From: Nitrososphaeria archaeon
GTDB taxonomy: Archaea; Thermoproteota; Nitrososphaeria; Nitrososphaerales; JAAOZN01
Direction: 5' to 3'
Assembly: GCA_029775855.1 (NCBI GenBank)
Contig: JARVJZ010000001.1
Coordinates: forward strand, 124,001-188,000
Length of the DNA: 64,000 nucleotides
Below, in pieces: positions 17,624 to 26,723 of the stretch. The notes under the pieces were generated by a model. It saw nothing but the letters and a program-made list of their open reading frames with translations. It was not told the DNA's origin and searched no databases. Each line of letters begins with the position of its first letter. The first letter of the stretch is position 1. Both the position numbers and the translations under genes were made by a program.

Positions 17624-18175
17624 TTGAGTGGGCTAAAATCCTCTAAGGAAGTATTTATCAGGAAGGTTGAGCTAAAAGATGGTTCTGAAGTAAAAATCAG
17701 GTATGTAGATTTGGATGACGCTCTTGGGCTACATGAAATGTATAACTCCTTGTCACAAGATACAATTTATAACCGCTTTTTCATATTTAGAGATCAGCTT
17801 AGCCTCGAAGAAGCAAAAAAGATGGTGGCAATAAGCAAAAAAGATGAAATAGCTTTGGTAGGAGTGCTTAATAGCGAAGCAGGCACACAGATAATAGCCG
17901 ATGCACGCATCTACATAGAAGGCAGCACAGGAGAGATAGGTATCGTAGTCCATGACCGTTGGCAAAACAAAGGTTTAGGCACAGCGTTGGTAAGTGAGTT
18001 GATACGCGAAGGAGAGAAGATGGGTTTAAAGAAGCTCAAGATCTACTGCCTCCCGGATAATAGAATTATGATACATGTGGGTGAAAAGCTTGGTTTCAAA
18101 TATAGCATGTCTGAGTTAGGTGTTGTCCGAATGATTCTCGAGCTACCTATTAGCCAAAATCAACAAAACAAGTAG
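17624..18175 (+). CDS. GNAT-family N-acetyltransferase
   Basis: 183 residues, apparent TTG start. The GNAT fold is supported by IRYVDLDDALGLHEMY, the acetyl-CoA loop VHDRWQNKGLGTALVSELI and the closing KIYCLPDNRIMIHVGEKLGFKY. The YNRFFIFRDQLSLEEAK segment resembles GNAT domains of Pat-like protein lysine acetyltransferases, so protein acetylation is one candidate. The substrate cannot be read from sequence. Confidence 0.85.
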   Translation: MSGLKSSKEVFIRKVELKDGSEVKIRYVDLDDALGLHEMYNSLSQDTIYNRFFIFRDQLSLEEAKKMVAISKKDEIALVGVLNSEAGTQIIADARIYIEGSTGEIGIVVHDRWQNKGLGTALVSELIREGEKMGLKKLKIYCLPDNRIMIHVGEKLGFKYSMSELGVVRMILELPISQNQQNK

Positions 18176-18186
18176 AGGGAACACTA

Positions 18187-18831
18187 CTAATCTATCTTCT
18201 TAACATCTCTCTGATAAGCAATATAGGAGTAAACTACTGTGTAGATGGATACAGCTAAGATTGGCGCGAGAATAAAAAGATACGCATATTCAGGTAAGAG
18301 CACGCCCACTAATGAGAGGAGACCAACAGCAATAAAGAGGCGACCACCAATTCTATGAGTCTTATCCCATACTACATCGCTGCTTAGAGTCCACGGCGTT
18401 CGAATACCAATAAACCAATTCCTCTTAGCCTTACCCAGCAGCACCCCAATGTATATGAATAATGCACCTATGCCTAAAGGAATAATAACATTAGGGCTAA
18501 CTTTAAAACCAAGCCCCCAAAGGATAACTTGAGTCTGCACAACCAGCATAAACAGCAGCATAACCAAGATAAACCCATAGTAGTAGCTTATGAACCGCAT
18601 AATATTATCCTTCAACGGGTCAATTCGAGGTATTGCTACGAAGAGCAGATAGAGCCCAACCATAATCAAAGGAATTAAAAAAGCCCCCCAAAACTTAGGC
18701 AAGTATCCGTCAACCTCTCCAGCCGCATTCCAGTGTGATGGCATCAACTCAGGCATATAGGGGTAAGTAAAGATGGAGATTAGAAAAGATGCAACAAGCA
18801 GACCAATACTCATAGCTACAACAATCTTCAT
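18187..18831 (-). CDS. SdpI/DUF1648-family membrane protein
   Basis: 214 residues, six hydrophobic helices. The N-terminal DUF1648 signature MPSHWNAAGEVDGYLPKFWG and the C-terminal SdpI-type motif NWFIGIRTPWTLSSDVVWDK are both present. In Bacillus, SdpI gives immunity to a secreted toxin; archaeal members are widespread and mostly uncharacterised, so immunity should not be assumed. It is convergent with the GNAT gene. Confidence 0.87.
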   Translation of the reverse strand: MKIVVAMSIGLLVASFLISIFTYPYMPELMPSHWNAAGEVDGYLPKFWGAFLIPLIMVGLYLLFVAIPRIDPLKDNIMRFISYYYGFILVMLLFMLVVQTQVILWGLGFKVSPNVIIPLGIGALFIYIGVLLGKAKRNWFIGIRTPWTLSSDVVWDKTHRIGGRLFIAVGLLSLVGVLLPEYAYLFILAPILAVSIYTVVYSYIAYQRDVKKID

Positions 18832-18882
18832 TCCATCCCCCTAAGGAATACAATAAATATATGTCCTTCGCTCTATCTCATT

Positions 18883-20208
18883 ATGGTTAAAGATCTTAGG
18901 AGCTTCATCAACCTACTTGAGGAGAAAGGTCTTCTTATAAGGGTCAAGAAGGCTGTTAACAGAAGGTTTGAGTTAGCAGCACTCATAGTTAAAGCTCAGA
19001 AAATAGGTAAAGCAATACTCTTTGAAAACGTCCTAGGCTCTAATATACCAGTAGTAAGCAACATCGTAGGCTCAAGACGAATGCTTGCTCTAGCTTTGGA
19101 TACAGATGAAGAGCAGCTGCTTGAAGAATATACAAAACGAAGTTCTCATCTAATCGAACCACAGATAGTGGACCAAGGTGCGGTGCAAGAAGTAGTAAGG
19201 GTGGGTGAAGACGCTACAACAGAGATGCTGCCAATAGTCACACATAGCGAACTCGACGCTGGTCCATACATAACTGCTGGAATAGCTGTAGCAAAAGACC
19301 CAGAAACTGGCTATAGGAACGCTTCCTTCAATAGAATGCAGCTCAAAGGAACACAGAAGTTGGGGATAAGGATGATGCCTCCTCAACACCTAGGCATCAT
19401 ACACAGTAAAGCAGAATCCAAAGGTAAGAATCTTGAGGTAGCCGTAGTGATAGGTAATCACCCAGCAGAAATGGTAGCTGGCTCAACAACTCTACCATAT
19501 AACGTGGACCACTTTACTTTAGCCAGCGCATTAAGAAGAGAACCTCTAAAGCTGGTTAGATGCAAGACTATAGACCTTGAAGTACCAGCTGATGCTGAGA
19601 TCGTATTAGAAGGCGAAGTCCTAGCTAACATAAGAGAAGAAGAAGGACCATACGGAGACTTCATGCAGCTCTATGTGCCGATAGCGCATAACCACATATT
19701 TAGGCTGAAGGCTATAACGCATAGACGCAACCCCATATATCAAACAATACTTGCCGGGACAGTTGAAGATACTACCTTATTAGCTCTTTCGAGAGAATCC
19801 CTAATCTACAAAGCTGTGAAGAGCAGCGGTTCAGAGGTCAAAGCAGTGAGCCTAACACCAAACCTATTTAACTGCGCAATCTCAATAAAAAAGAAGTTCG
19901 AAGGCGAACCAAAGAACGTGGCGATGGCCGCCTTTGGCGCATACTACTGGCTAAAATACTGCATCGTAGTGGATGAAGATGTAAATGTATATGACCTAAG
20001 TGATGTATGGTGGGCGATAGCCACCAGAAGTAAACCAGACACAGGTCTCTTCGTTATACCATATGCGCGTGGCTTCCCAAGAGACCCATATCACTTACAC
20101 CAAACGAAGGTCGGGATAGACGCCACAGCTCCAATAGATGCAAAAGAAGAACGTATTAGAAGACGTATACCAAACGTAGAATTAACAACGCTGGAGGACT
20201 ACATATAA
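18883..20208 (+). CDS. UbiD-family prenylated-FMN decarboxylase
   Basis: 441 residues. It matches the UbiD fold, with RNASFNRMQLKG, GIRMMPPQHLGIIHSKAE and the signature REEEGPYGDFMQLYVP containing the catalytic Glu region. Such enzymes reversibly decarboxylate aromatic or unsaturated acids using prFMN. In archaea one UbiD homologue acts in the modified mevalonate pathway (anhydromevalonate phosphate decarboxylase), a strong alternative to aromatic catabolism. No UbiX prenyltransferase gene is seen in the window. Confidence 0.92.
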   Translation: MVKDLRSFINLLEEKGLLIRVKKAVNRRFELAALIVKAQKIGKAILFENVLGSNIPVVSNIVGSRRMLALALDTDEEQLLEEYTKRSSHLIEPQIVDQGAVQEVVRVGEDATTEMLPIVTHSELDAGPYITAGIAVAKDPETGYRNASFNRMQLKGTQKLGIRMMPPQHLGIIHSKAESKGKNLEVAVVIGNHPAEMVAGSTTLPYNVDHFTLASALRREPLKLVRCKTIDLEVPADAEIVLEGEVLANIREEEGPYGDFMQLYVPIAHNHIFRLKAITHRRNPIYQTILAGTVEDTTLLALSRESLIYKAVKSSGSEVKAVSLTPNLFNCAISIKKKFEGEPKNVAMAAFGAYYWLKYCIVVDEDVNVYDLSDVWWAIATRSKPDTGLFVIPYARGFPRDPYHLHQTKVGIDATAPIDAKEERIRRRIPNVELTTLEDYI

Positions 20209-20240
20209 CTTTATCAGCCCAATCAGCCTAAATTACGCGC

Positions 20241-20630
20241 ATGAGCAAAAGAATAATCAGTCCAAAAAAAGTTTGGGATTCAAAACCCTATGCTTTCTCA
20301 CAAGGCGTATCCTGTGGCGGCAAAAGAATTATCTTCATAGCAGGACAAGTAGGAATTGACCCAACTGGAAAGATCGTAAGCGAAAGCATAGAAAAGCAAA
20401 CAGAACAAGCCTTTGAAAACATGCAACAAATACTTAGATCAGCAAAGGCTTCTATGGAAAATATAGCAAAACTAACCGTTTACCTCACCGACATAAAAGA
20501 TCTACAGCGCTACTCAGAGGTTATGAAAAGATACTTTAAGAAAGGCTTACCCGCGCAGACCGCTGTAGAGGTAAGCAGATTAGCTCTACCAGAGTTAAAG
20601 ATTGAAGTTGAAGCTATCGCCGTTGTGTGA
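20241..20630 (+). CDS. ridA: RidA/YjgF-family enamine/imine deaminase
   Basis: 129 residues, starting MSKRIISPKKVWD. It carries family features IFIAGQVGIDPTGKIV, QTEQAFENMQQILRSAKASMENIAKLTVYLTDI, and the C-terminal PAQTAVEVSRLALPELKIEVEAIAV with the conserved Arg and Glu. It hydrolyses reactive enamine/imine intermediates of PLP enzymes. It lies 33 bases after the UbiD gene on the same strand; a second, more divergent RidA-like gene is at 26724-27149. Confidence 0.92.
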   Translation: MSKRIISPKKVWDSKPYAFSQGVSCGGKRIIFIAGQVGIDPTGKIVSESIEKQTEQAFENMQQILRSAKASMENIAKLTVYLTDIKDLQRYSEVMKRYFKKGLPAQTAVEVSRLALPELKIEVEAIAVV

Positions 20631-20674
20631 AGAAATGGCTTTTAAGAAGTTTGGATAAAAATAATGTGATAGAT

Positions 20675-21169
20675 ATGATTACAGATGAAATGGTTGAGGA
20701 ACTGAACAAGCAGCTGAACTCAGAACTATATTCCTACTACCTTTACTTGGCTATGGCAGCATACTTCGATTCGATAAACCTAAAAGGATTCGCCAACTGG
20801 ATGAAAGTCCAAGCTAAGGAGGAAGAGACACACGCGCTTAAATTCTATGAACACATAGTCGAAAGAGGAGGGCGAGTAAAACTATACCAGATAAACCAAC
20901 CTCCATCAGAGTGGAAGACACCCTTGGATGTATTTGAAGCAGCATACTCGCATGAAACCGAAGTTACAAGAAGAATATATTCCATCTTAGAACTAGCGCA
21001 GCAGAAAAGAGACCACGCAACCGTAAACATGCTACAATGGTTTATCTCGGAACAAGTAGAGGAAGAAGCATCAGTTAGCAGCATCGTCCAGAAACTCAGA
21101 TTAATAGGTGAACACATAGGCGGACTACTAATCATGGACAAGGAGCTAGGCGAACGCAAACCATCCTAA
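20675..21169 (+). CDS. ftn: Ferritin (non-haem)
   Basis: 164 residues from ATG 20675 (MITDEMVEELNKQLNSELYSYYLYLAMAAYF), which aligns with usual ferritin starts. A GTG start at 20627 would add 16 unconserved residues. Ferroxidase ligands are seen in ELYSYYLYL, KEEETHALKFYEH and SEQVEEEASV. Oxidises and stores iron in a 24-mer shell, protecting iron-sulfur metabolism from oxidative damage. It sits in a same-strand run from ubiD to DUF917. Confidence 0.94.
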   Translation: MITDEMVEELNKQLNSELYSYYLYLAMAAYFDSINLKGFANWMKVQAKEEETHALKFYEHIVERGGRVKLYQINQPPSEWKTPLDVFEAAYSHETEVTRRIYSILELAQQKRDHATVNMLQWFISEQVEEEASVSSIVQKLRLIGEHIGGLLIMDKELGERKPS

Positions 21170-21181
21170 CATTCGAGTAAA

Positions 21182-22336
21182 ATGTCCAGAAAGCTAAGTA
21201 GAGAAGAGATAGAAGCCCTAATATTAGGTGCTTCGATCTACTCAACAGGAGGCGGAGGCTCAGTACAAGATGGAATGAACATCTTAGAGCAGATAAGTAA
21301 TGAAGGTCTTCAAGCAACGCTCATCTCCCTACAAGAACTAAAAGATGACGCACTTGTATTCAATCCAGCTGAAGTAGGAGGAGGTGTAAGAAAAGAGTTA
21401 GAAAAGAGGTTTGAGCAAAGATACGGCACAAAGATACCTCTAAAATGGGAACGATGGCCGGTAGAAAAATGGATACCTCAAGCAGTAAAAGAACTTCAGA
21501 AGCATTTAGGTAGAAGGCCAGATGCCTACATTGCTACTGAGCTAGGACCTGGCGCGCTTTTGAGACCACTCTATCAAGCTGCGAAAGAAGACTTGCCTGT
21601 AGTAGATGGTGACCCTGTCGGGCGCTCAGTACCAGAAATGACTATGAGTCTATTTAATTTAAATGGTTTCCACCCTGCTCTCTCAGTAGCTACTTCACAT
21701 TTTGGTGATGTTATTGTCATAAAGCGCGCTTCTGACTATAAGAGGTTAGAAGATATACTGCGTTCCTTTGCCGAATACTCAGGAGGAGGCGTAGGCTTCG
21801 CAGAAGCTCTTCAAGGTCGAGAGGTGAAAAAAGCTTTACTACCAGAAAGCTACACCAGATGCATAAAGCTGGGTTTGGCAATAAAGGAAGCCACACGTAA
21901 TAATAAAGACTTGATCAAAACGATCCTTGACATAACAGGAGGCTACCTACTTTTCAGAGGCAGGCTTCTAAAGTTAGATCTGAAACCAGCCTTTGGTCAT
22001 CTTATTGGTGCCGCTTATATGGAAGGCATAGAAGAATATAGAGGAAAGAAGTTTAAACTTTGGTTCAAAAATGAAAACCACGCCGCTTGGAGAAATGGAA
22101 GAATATGCGCATTATCCCCAGATATTATAACTGTCTTAGATGAAGAAACGGGAACAGGTATATACAACTTCGACTGGGTTAAAATAAGCAAAGAACGAAA
22201 GCTTGCAGCTATAGGTATACCAGCACCAGAAGTATGGAGAACGAAAGAAGGACTGAAGATCCTAGGACCGAGAGCAGTAGGTGTAGATGCTGACTACAAA
22301 CCTATTGAATCTCTAGAACTTGAACAAAAAGGTTAA
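21182..22336 (+). CDS. DUF917-family protein
   Basis: 384 residues. N-terminal signature ALILGASIYSTGGGGSVQDG and later GPGALLRPLYQAA, DGDPVGRSVPEM, FGDVIVIKRASDY and IGIPAPEVWRT are typical of DUF917, a group found near hydantoinase/oxoprolinase genes and in amide or cyclic-amide metabolism. The biochemical activity is not settled. The neighbouring RidA and downstream solute-binding protein would fit uptake and breakdown of a nitrogenous substrate, which is speculative. Confidence 0.85.
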   Translation: MSRKLSREEIEALILGASIYSTGGGGSVQDGMNILEQISNEGLQATLISLQELKDDALVFNPAEVGGGVRKELEKRFEQRYGTKIPLKWERWPVEKWIPQAVKELQKHLGRRPDAYIATELGPGALLRPLYQAAKEDLPVVDGDPVGRSVPEMTMSLFNLNGFHPALSVATSHFGDVIVIKRASDYKRLEDILRSFAEYSGGGVGFAEALQGREVKKALLPESYTRCIKLGLAIKEATRNNKDLIKTILDITGGYLLFRGRLLKLDLKPAFGHLIGAAYMEGIEEYRGKKFKLWFKNENHAAWRNGRICALSPDIITVLDEETGTGIYNFDWVKISKERKLAAIGIPAPEVWRTKEGLKILGPRAVGVDADYKPIESLELEQKG

Positions 22337-22370
22337 GTACTGCACATAAAACTATAAATCTTGAGCCAAA

Positions 22371-24164
22371 ATGTCTACAACACATTCTGTCAGTAAGACA
22401 TCTATCGCCGCTCTCATCATTGTCATCATCGTTATAGCAGCCTCTGCAGCATATGTAACCCAGATACAACCAACGACTATCACATTAACTTCTACAGCAG
22501 AAAGAACCGTAACCCAGACCATAACCACTACAGTAGGCGCTGGATCTACTGTAACTCAAACCGTCCCTCAAACTATAACCCAAACAGTAACTCGAACAGC
22601 TACTATCACACAAACTGAAACAACCACACAGCCACCCGTAACTACCACTACACCAACAGCTCCAGGTAAGCCAGGTGGTACATTCATAATTGGTGTAGAG
22701 AAGGATGAGCCATCTCTAGATCCGCTTTTTACGCAAGCAGGTGTAGCAGCAGATACAGTGCAAAACGCAATATACGAAACGCTAGTAGTATACGACTTTG
22801 CAATGAAGAAGATAGTACCACGCTTAGCCGAATCCTATGAACAGATAGACGATGTGACATACATATTCAAGATAAGAAAAGGTGTATCGTTCCATGATGG
22901 AACTCCTCTAAACGCCAACGCTGTAAAGAAGAGCTTCGACAGGATACTAACAACACAGTCACCTAGACAATCACAACTCGATATGGTGAAGGAAGTAGAG
23001 GTGGTTGATGACTACACAGTAAAATTCATACTAAAGTATCCGACACCAAACTTCCTACCCAACCTAACTTGGGGCACAGGTGTAGTTTCACCTACAGCGG
23101 TTGAAAAATATGGAAAAGACTATGGTACAGCAGCAGCAGTAGGGACTGGTCCATTTAAGTTCGTTGAGTGGGTTAAGGGTGACCATATACTACTTGAGAG
23201 AAACAACGCGTACTGGGGCACCAAACCCTACTTGGACAAAGTACTTATTCGAATAATACCTGAAGCGTCAGTCAGAGCCCTTGAGCTTGAGCGAGGTGGC
23301 ATACACGCAGCACAACTCAGCCCATCTGATGCAACAAGACTAAAGGGAAGCAAGACCGTCAACGTTCAAGTAGGTCCTGCACCAAGAGTTATCATGCTCT
23401 CTATAAACATGAACGCAAGCACTCAAGAAACAAAAGCTCTGCTTGACAAAAGAGTTAGACAAGCCATTAGCTACGCTGTAGACCGTCAAGCTTTAGTAAA
23501 TAGTGTCGAAGAAGGCTACGCCATCATTGGAGTAGGTATAGTAAGCCCAGCCATAGGTGCCTTTTGGAACCCATCTCTCCAAGTTTACCCACCTACAGCA
23601 AACATAGCTAAAGCAAAAGAGCTACTTGCTCAAGCAGGCTATCCTAACGGATTTGAAACAACGCTACTCAACTTCTTCCCATGGGGTCTACCCGTAGCAA
23701 CAGTACTACAAGCTCAGCTAGATAAAGTTGGCATAAAGTTGAAGATCAACAACATGGAGTTCGGCGCAGGTGCTACTGTGATGCTTGTAGATAGGAAGTA
23801 TGACATTGCATTACACGACTGGGCTGGTACAGGTTCACCAACTCCATACGGAGTTATGGGTGCTTTCTACGACCCTACACAAGTTGGTGCATGGCAGTGG
23901 AACTTACAGAATGTGCAAGATCCAATAATGGCCTTCTTGGTAAATGAGATGGCTATACAGACCGACTTGGCTGCTCAGAAAGGGTTGTCTGACGCTGCTC
24001 AGCGGAGAGCAATAGACGAAGCTTGGGGTGTCTTCCTATACTATCCAAACAGGATACACGCAGTCACAACAGCGGTTCAAGGATACAATCTACATCCACA
24101 TCCGTGGTATGGCTTCGTATTAGCGATGGATGCTCTTAACGTGAACGTCTGGCTACAACAATAG
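22371..24164 (+). CDS. Membrane-anchored family 5 (peptide/nickel type) solute-binding protein
   Basis: 597 residues: an N-terminal hydrophobic anchor (about 12-30), a long Thr-rich stalk (about 33-95), then an ABC solute-binding domain starting GGTFIIGVEKDEPSLDP with YTVKFILKYPTPNFLP, GTGPFKFVEWVKGDHI and RVRQAISYAVDRQALV. It would capture peptides or a related solute outside the cell. No permease or ATPase gene is adjacent, unlike a normal opp operon. The stalk is likely an O-glycosylated spacer. Confidence 0.92.
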   Translation: MSTTHSVSKTSIAALIIVIIVIAASAAYVTQIQPTTITLTSTAERTVTQTITTTVGAGSTVTQTVPQTITQTVTRTATITQTETTTQPPVTTTTPTAPGKPGGTFIIGVEKDEPSLDPLFTQAGVAADTVQNAIYETLVVYDFAMKKIVPRLAESYEQIDDVTYIFKIRKGVSFHDGTPLNANAVKKSFDRILTTQSPRQSQLDMVKEVEVVDDYTVKFILKYPTPNFLPNLTWGTGVVSPTAVEKYGKDYGTAAAVGTGPFKFVEWVKGDHILLERNNAYWGTKPYLDKVLIRIIPEASVRALELERGGIHAAQLSPSDATRLKGSKTVNVQVGPAPRVIMLSINMNASTQETKALLDKRVRQAISYAVDRQALVNSVEEGYAIIGVGIVSPAIGAFWNPSLQVYPPTANIAKAKELLAQAGYPNGFETTLLNFFPWGLPVATVLQAQLDKVGIKLKINNMEFGAGATVMLVDRKYDIALHDWAGTGSPTPYGVMGAFYDPTQVGAWQWNLQNVQDPIMAFLVNEMAIQTDLAAQKGLSDAAQRRAIDEAWGVFLYYPNRIHAVTTAVQGYNLHPHPWYGFVLAMDALNVNVWLQQ

Positions 24165-24223
24165 AAACAGTATCACAACTCCCATATTCCTTTTTTAATT
24201 AGATTGTAGAGTAAGTTGTCAAG

Positions 24224-24298
24224 TGCTCCGGGCGGGATTTGAACCCGCGTTTGCGGCTCGAGAGGCCGCGATCCTTGACCGGGCTAGACGACCGGAGC
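24224..24298 (-). tRNA. tRNA-Glu(CTC)
   Basis: Minus strand: acceptor GCTCCGG with CCGGAGC, discriminator A; anticodon stem GCGGC/GCCGC with loop CTCTCGA, anticodon CTC; T stem GCGGG/CCCGC with TTCAAAT. No intron. Its partner tRNA-Glu(TTC) at 45817 shares the acceptor and T arm but carries an intron. Confidence 0.95.
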
Positions 24299-24367
24299 TG
24301 CTTAACTATTAGCTGTTTACGTATATGTTTTTAATATTAGCGGTTTGGGTTATATTATGTATTGCTT

Positions 24368-24535
24368 TTAGCTGTTTGTTTTGCTTGCGTGTTTTGTGAT
24401 TTCTAGTGAGCAGGCGTGGTGTGTTGAGCAGAAGTCTTCACACCTCTCTGCCCATATTTTCTCTTCATAGAGGAGGTGACATTCTTCACACTCGTAAAAT
24501 AGTGTGCCGTCTCTTATTTTCTGCTTAACCATCAT
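24368..24535 (-). CDS. 55-residue Cys/His-rich putative zinc-binding protein
   Basis: Short gene. Starts at ATG 24535 (or the next ATG, 24532) and ends TAA 24368. The sequence reads FYECEECHLLYEEKIWAERCEDFC followed by STHHACSLEIT, with five Cys and several His suited to a zinc finger. A similar pattern (CEECGLxY...CExWCxxHxSCNLEI) recurs in small archaeal proteins. Function unknown. It lies between tRNA-Glu and the trehalose-phosphatase gene on the same strand as both. Confidence 0.72.
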   Translation of the reverse strand: MMVKQKIRDGTLFYECEECHLLYEEKIWAERCEDFCSTHHACSLEITKHASKTNS

Positions 24536-24568
24536 CTAATCTGTGTTTGCGGGTTGAGATATAAGTGT

Positions 24569-25342
24569 TTATAGATTTGCTAGTCTTCTCAGGAGGTCTT
24601 GGACTTCATTTGTGTTTCTCAAGTAGTACTTTGCGTTTGTTTTTTTGAATTCTTCTGCTACTAATATAGTCACACCTTCTTTTAATTTTATGAAGGCGTC
24701 TTCGTCTGTGTTATCGTCTCCAGCGTATATGGGTAGGCTTGCTGGCGCTACACTCTTAACTAAGAATCTTGCTGCTTCACCTTTATTCCAATCAACACTT
24801 GGTTTTACTTCTAGAACCTTCTTTCCTTGTGTGACTAATATCTGTTGGAATTGGTTGGCTTCGTTGAGCACCTTCTTCTTTACCCAACCTATCTTCTCAA
24901 GTGGTGTAAGTCTGTAATGCACGCTTATAGTGAAGATCTTGTTTTCAACAATAACCCCTTCAATACCGCTTAAGACGCTTTTTAAACTATTTGCGAGTTT
25001 TTCGATGCTACCTACTAACTTCTTAGCTTTTGGATGTGTGAAGTTAAGATTAGGTCCAGTTATCTGTAAGCCGTGGTTTCCAGCGTAATATAATCCTTCT
25101 AATCCCACACGCTCCTTAACGTCATTTAACATTCGGCCTGAGACTATTGCTATTTTAAATCTCGGGTTATCTGCTAAGATCTTAAGGAGTTGCTTTGTTT
25201 CTGTTGATAGATATGCTTCTTGGGGTCTTCTAACTATGGGGGTAAGAGTGCCGTCAAAGTCAAGCAGTATGAATAAGGAAGAGCTTGCTCTAAGGAGGTT
25301 TACCATATTTTGCCACTCGTTTAGGAGGTGTTTAGGTTCCAT
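24569..25342 (-). CDS. otsB: Trehalose-6-phosphate phosphatase-like HAD hydrolase
   Basis: 257 residues. HAD motif I LLDFDGTLTPIV, motif II-type AIVSGRM, the OtsB segment GLYYAGNHGLQI, and motif IV GDDNTDEDAF are present. It removes phosphate from trehalose-6-phosphate or a related sugar phosphate used as compatible solute. No trehalose-phosphate synthase is in the window, so the exact sugar is inferred from family membership. Confidence 0.92.
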   Translation of the reverse strand: MEPKHLLNEWQNMVNLLRASSSLFILLDFDGTLTPIVRRPQEAYLSTETKQLLKILADNPRFKIAIVSGRMLNDVKERVGLEGLYYAGNHGLQITGPNLNFTHPKAKKLVGSIEKLANSLKSVLSGIEGVIVENKIFTISVHYRLTPLEKIGWVKKKVLNEANQFQQILVTQGKKVLEVKPSVDWNKGEAARFLVKSVAPASLPIYAGDDNTDEDAFIKLKEGVTILVAEEFKKTNAKYYLRNTNEVQDLLRRLANL

Positions 25343-25480
25343 TTTAGATAAGTGCTTAGGGATATTGCTGTATCTTCCCTCTTAACTTTTGCTATTTGGC
25401 GCTGCTTAGAACAGTATTTAACCGATAAAATTTAATTAAATATTTAGAATTTATGATGTTTGTGAAAAGGGTAGGAAGAC

Positions 25481-25490
25481 TTAAATAAGT
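25481..25490 (+). promoter_or_regulatory. TATA-like box of the solute-binding protein gene
   Basis: TTAAATAAGT is centred about 26 bases before the ATG at 25511, the archaeal spacing for a leaderless transcript. Confidence 0.4.
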
Positions 25491-25510
25491 GGCGGATAAT
25501 TTGCTGTTTT

Positions 25511-26698
25511 ATGCAGCGTTCTACAATAATAGCAACTATAATTGTAATCATAGTGATAATAGCTGCTGCCAGTGCAGTAATCCTCACCCCTCCCACAACT
25601 ATAACGAGCACAGTAACTAAAGTTGAAACCACTACTGAAACAAGAACTGTTACTAGCACAATGACAGCTGGAACCGCAACTGTAACATTAACTCAAACAG
25701 TCGCACAGACTACAACTGTAACACAACCACCACTGACTACCACAGTCACACAGACAGCCGCGCCTCTCACCACCACAGTTACAGTAACTGCGACGCCTAA
25801 GGTTGAGCCGATAAAGCTCAAGATCGGGACTTTGACTTTCCCAGCGTATATGTCTATAGTCCATCTTGTTATCGAGAATCAGAGCTTTGATAAGAAGAAT
25901 GGGCTTGATGTCGAGTGGGTTAGGTATTCTGCTATAGCTGCTGCTTACGCCGGTCTTGGCACTGGTGAAGCTCATATCTGGGGTGGTGGTGCTAACGTCT
26001 TTCAAAGGATGCATAACGAGGGCATACCTATAACAATAATCTCAACCTACGCAACCGCAACCCTCTATATAGTCGCACGGGATCCTAACATAAACAGTAT
26101 AAAGGATCTGGCTGGTAAGACACTAGCTATAGATGTTGGTGCAGTAGACTACCAACTTGTAGGATCATATGCGCTGACGCAAGGTCTTAAGTTGGGTGAG
26201 CAGATAACGGTTAGAGCGGCAGCCTATCCAGTTGCAAGGGCTGAGTTCGAGGCTAAGAGGGTTGATGCAGCGGTTCTGGTGGAGCCTCATGTAGCGTTAG
26301 CTAAAAAGGCAGATCCAGCTACTAAGGTGATATGGGTTGGCAATGAAGCTTGGCGTGAACTTAAGGGCTATGACTATGCTTGGTATCTTCTACTCGCTAT
26401 GAACAACAACTACCTTAAGCAAAACCCACAGTCCATCCCAAGAATTATAGCGATGTATAAGGATGCTGAAGATTTCATCAGAGATAATCCAGATAAGGCG
26501 GATCAAATAGTCACGAAAGCTTTGAATCTGCCTCGTGGCGTAATAAAAGAAGGTATACTCACAGGTAGGATCGACCCAAGATTTAGAGCAGTCTGGGACC
26601 CTGCGGTAAAAGAGAATGTGTGGGCACTCTTCCAATTTGGTGTAGACTCTGGTTTCATAGATAAGATGCCGGCACCAACGATACTCTATTCACCATAA
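25511..26698 (+). CDS. Membrane-anchored NMT1/TauA/SsuA-type solute-binding protein
   Basis: 395 residues: N-terminal anchor helix (about 5-26), Thr/Val-rich stalk (about 27-95), then an NMT1/SsuA-like binding domain (LKIGTLTFPAYMSIVHLVIENQ, VEWVRYSAIAAAYAGLGTGEAHIWGG, DLAGKTLAIDVGAVDYQL). Such proteins bind nitrate, sulfonates, pyrimidine precursors or aromatic acids; the ligand cannot be read here. No permease or ATPase gene is next to it. The stalk design closely parallels that of the family 5 binding protein at 22371. Confidence 0.9.
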   Translation: MQRSTIIATIIVIIVIIAAASAVILTPPTTITSTVTKVETTTETRTVTSTMTAGTATVTLTQTVAQTTTVTQPPLTTTVTQTAAPLTTTVTVTATPKVEPIKLKIGTLTFPAYMSIVHLVIENQSFDKKNGLDVEWVRYSAIAAAYAGLGTGEAHIWGGGANVFQRMHNEGIPITIISTYATATLYIVARDPNINSIKDLAGKTLAIDVGAVDYQLVGSYALTQGLKLGEQITVRAAAYPVARAEFEAKRVDAAVLVEPHVALAKKADPATKVIWVGNEAWRELKGYDYAWYLLLAMNNNYLKQNPQSIPRIIAMYKDAEDFIRDNPDKADQIVTKALNLPRGVIKEGILTGRIDPRFRAVWDPAVKENVWALFQFGVDSGFIDKMPAPTILYSP

Positions 26699-26723
26699 AA
26701 GTGGGGTGAACCCCCACCGTTTT

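Noticed and set aside
18187-18831. SdpI-type bacteriocin immunity system
   Set aside because: No SdpC-like toxin or maturation genes are nearby; the family is widespread in archaea without known toxin partners.
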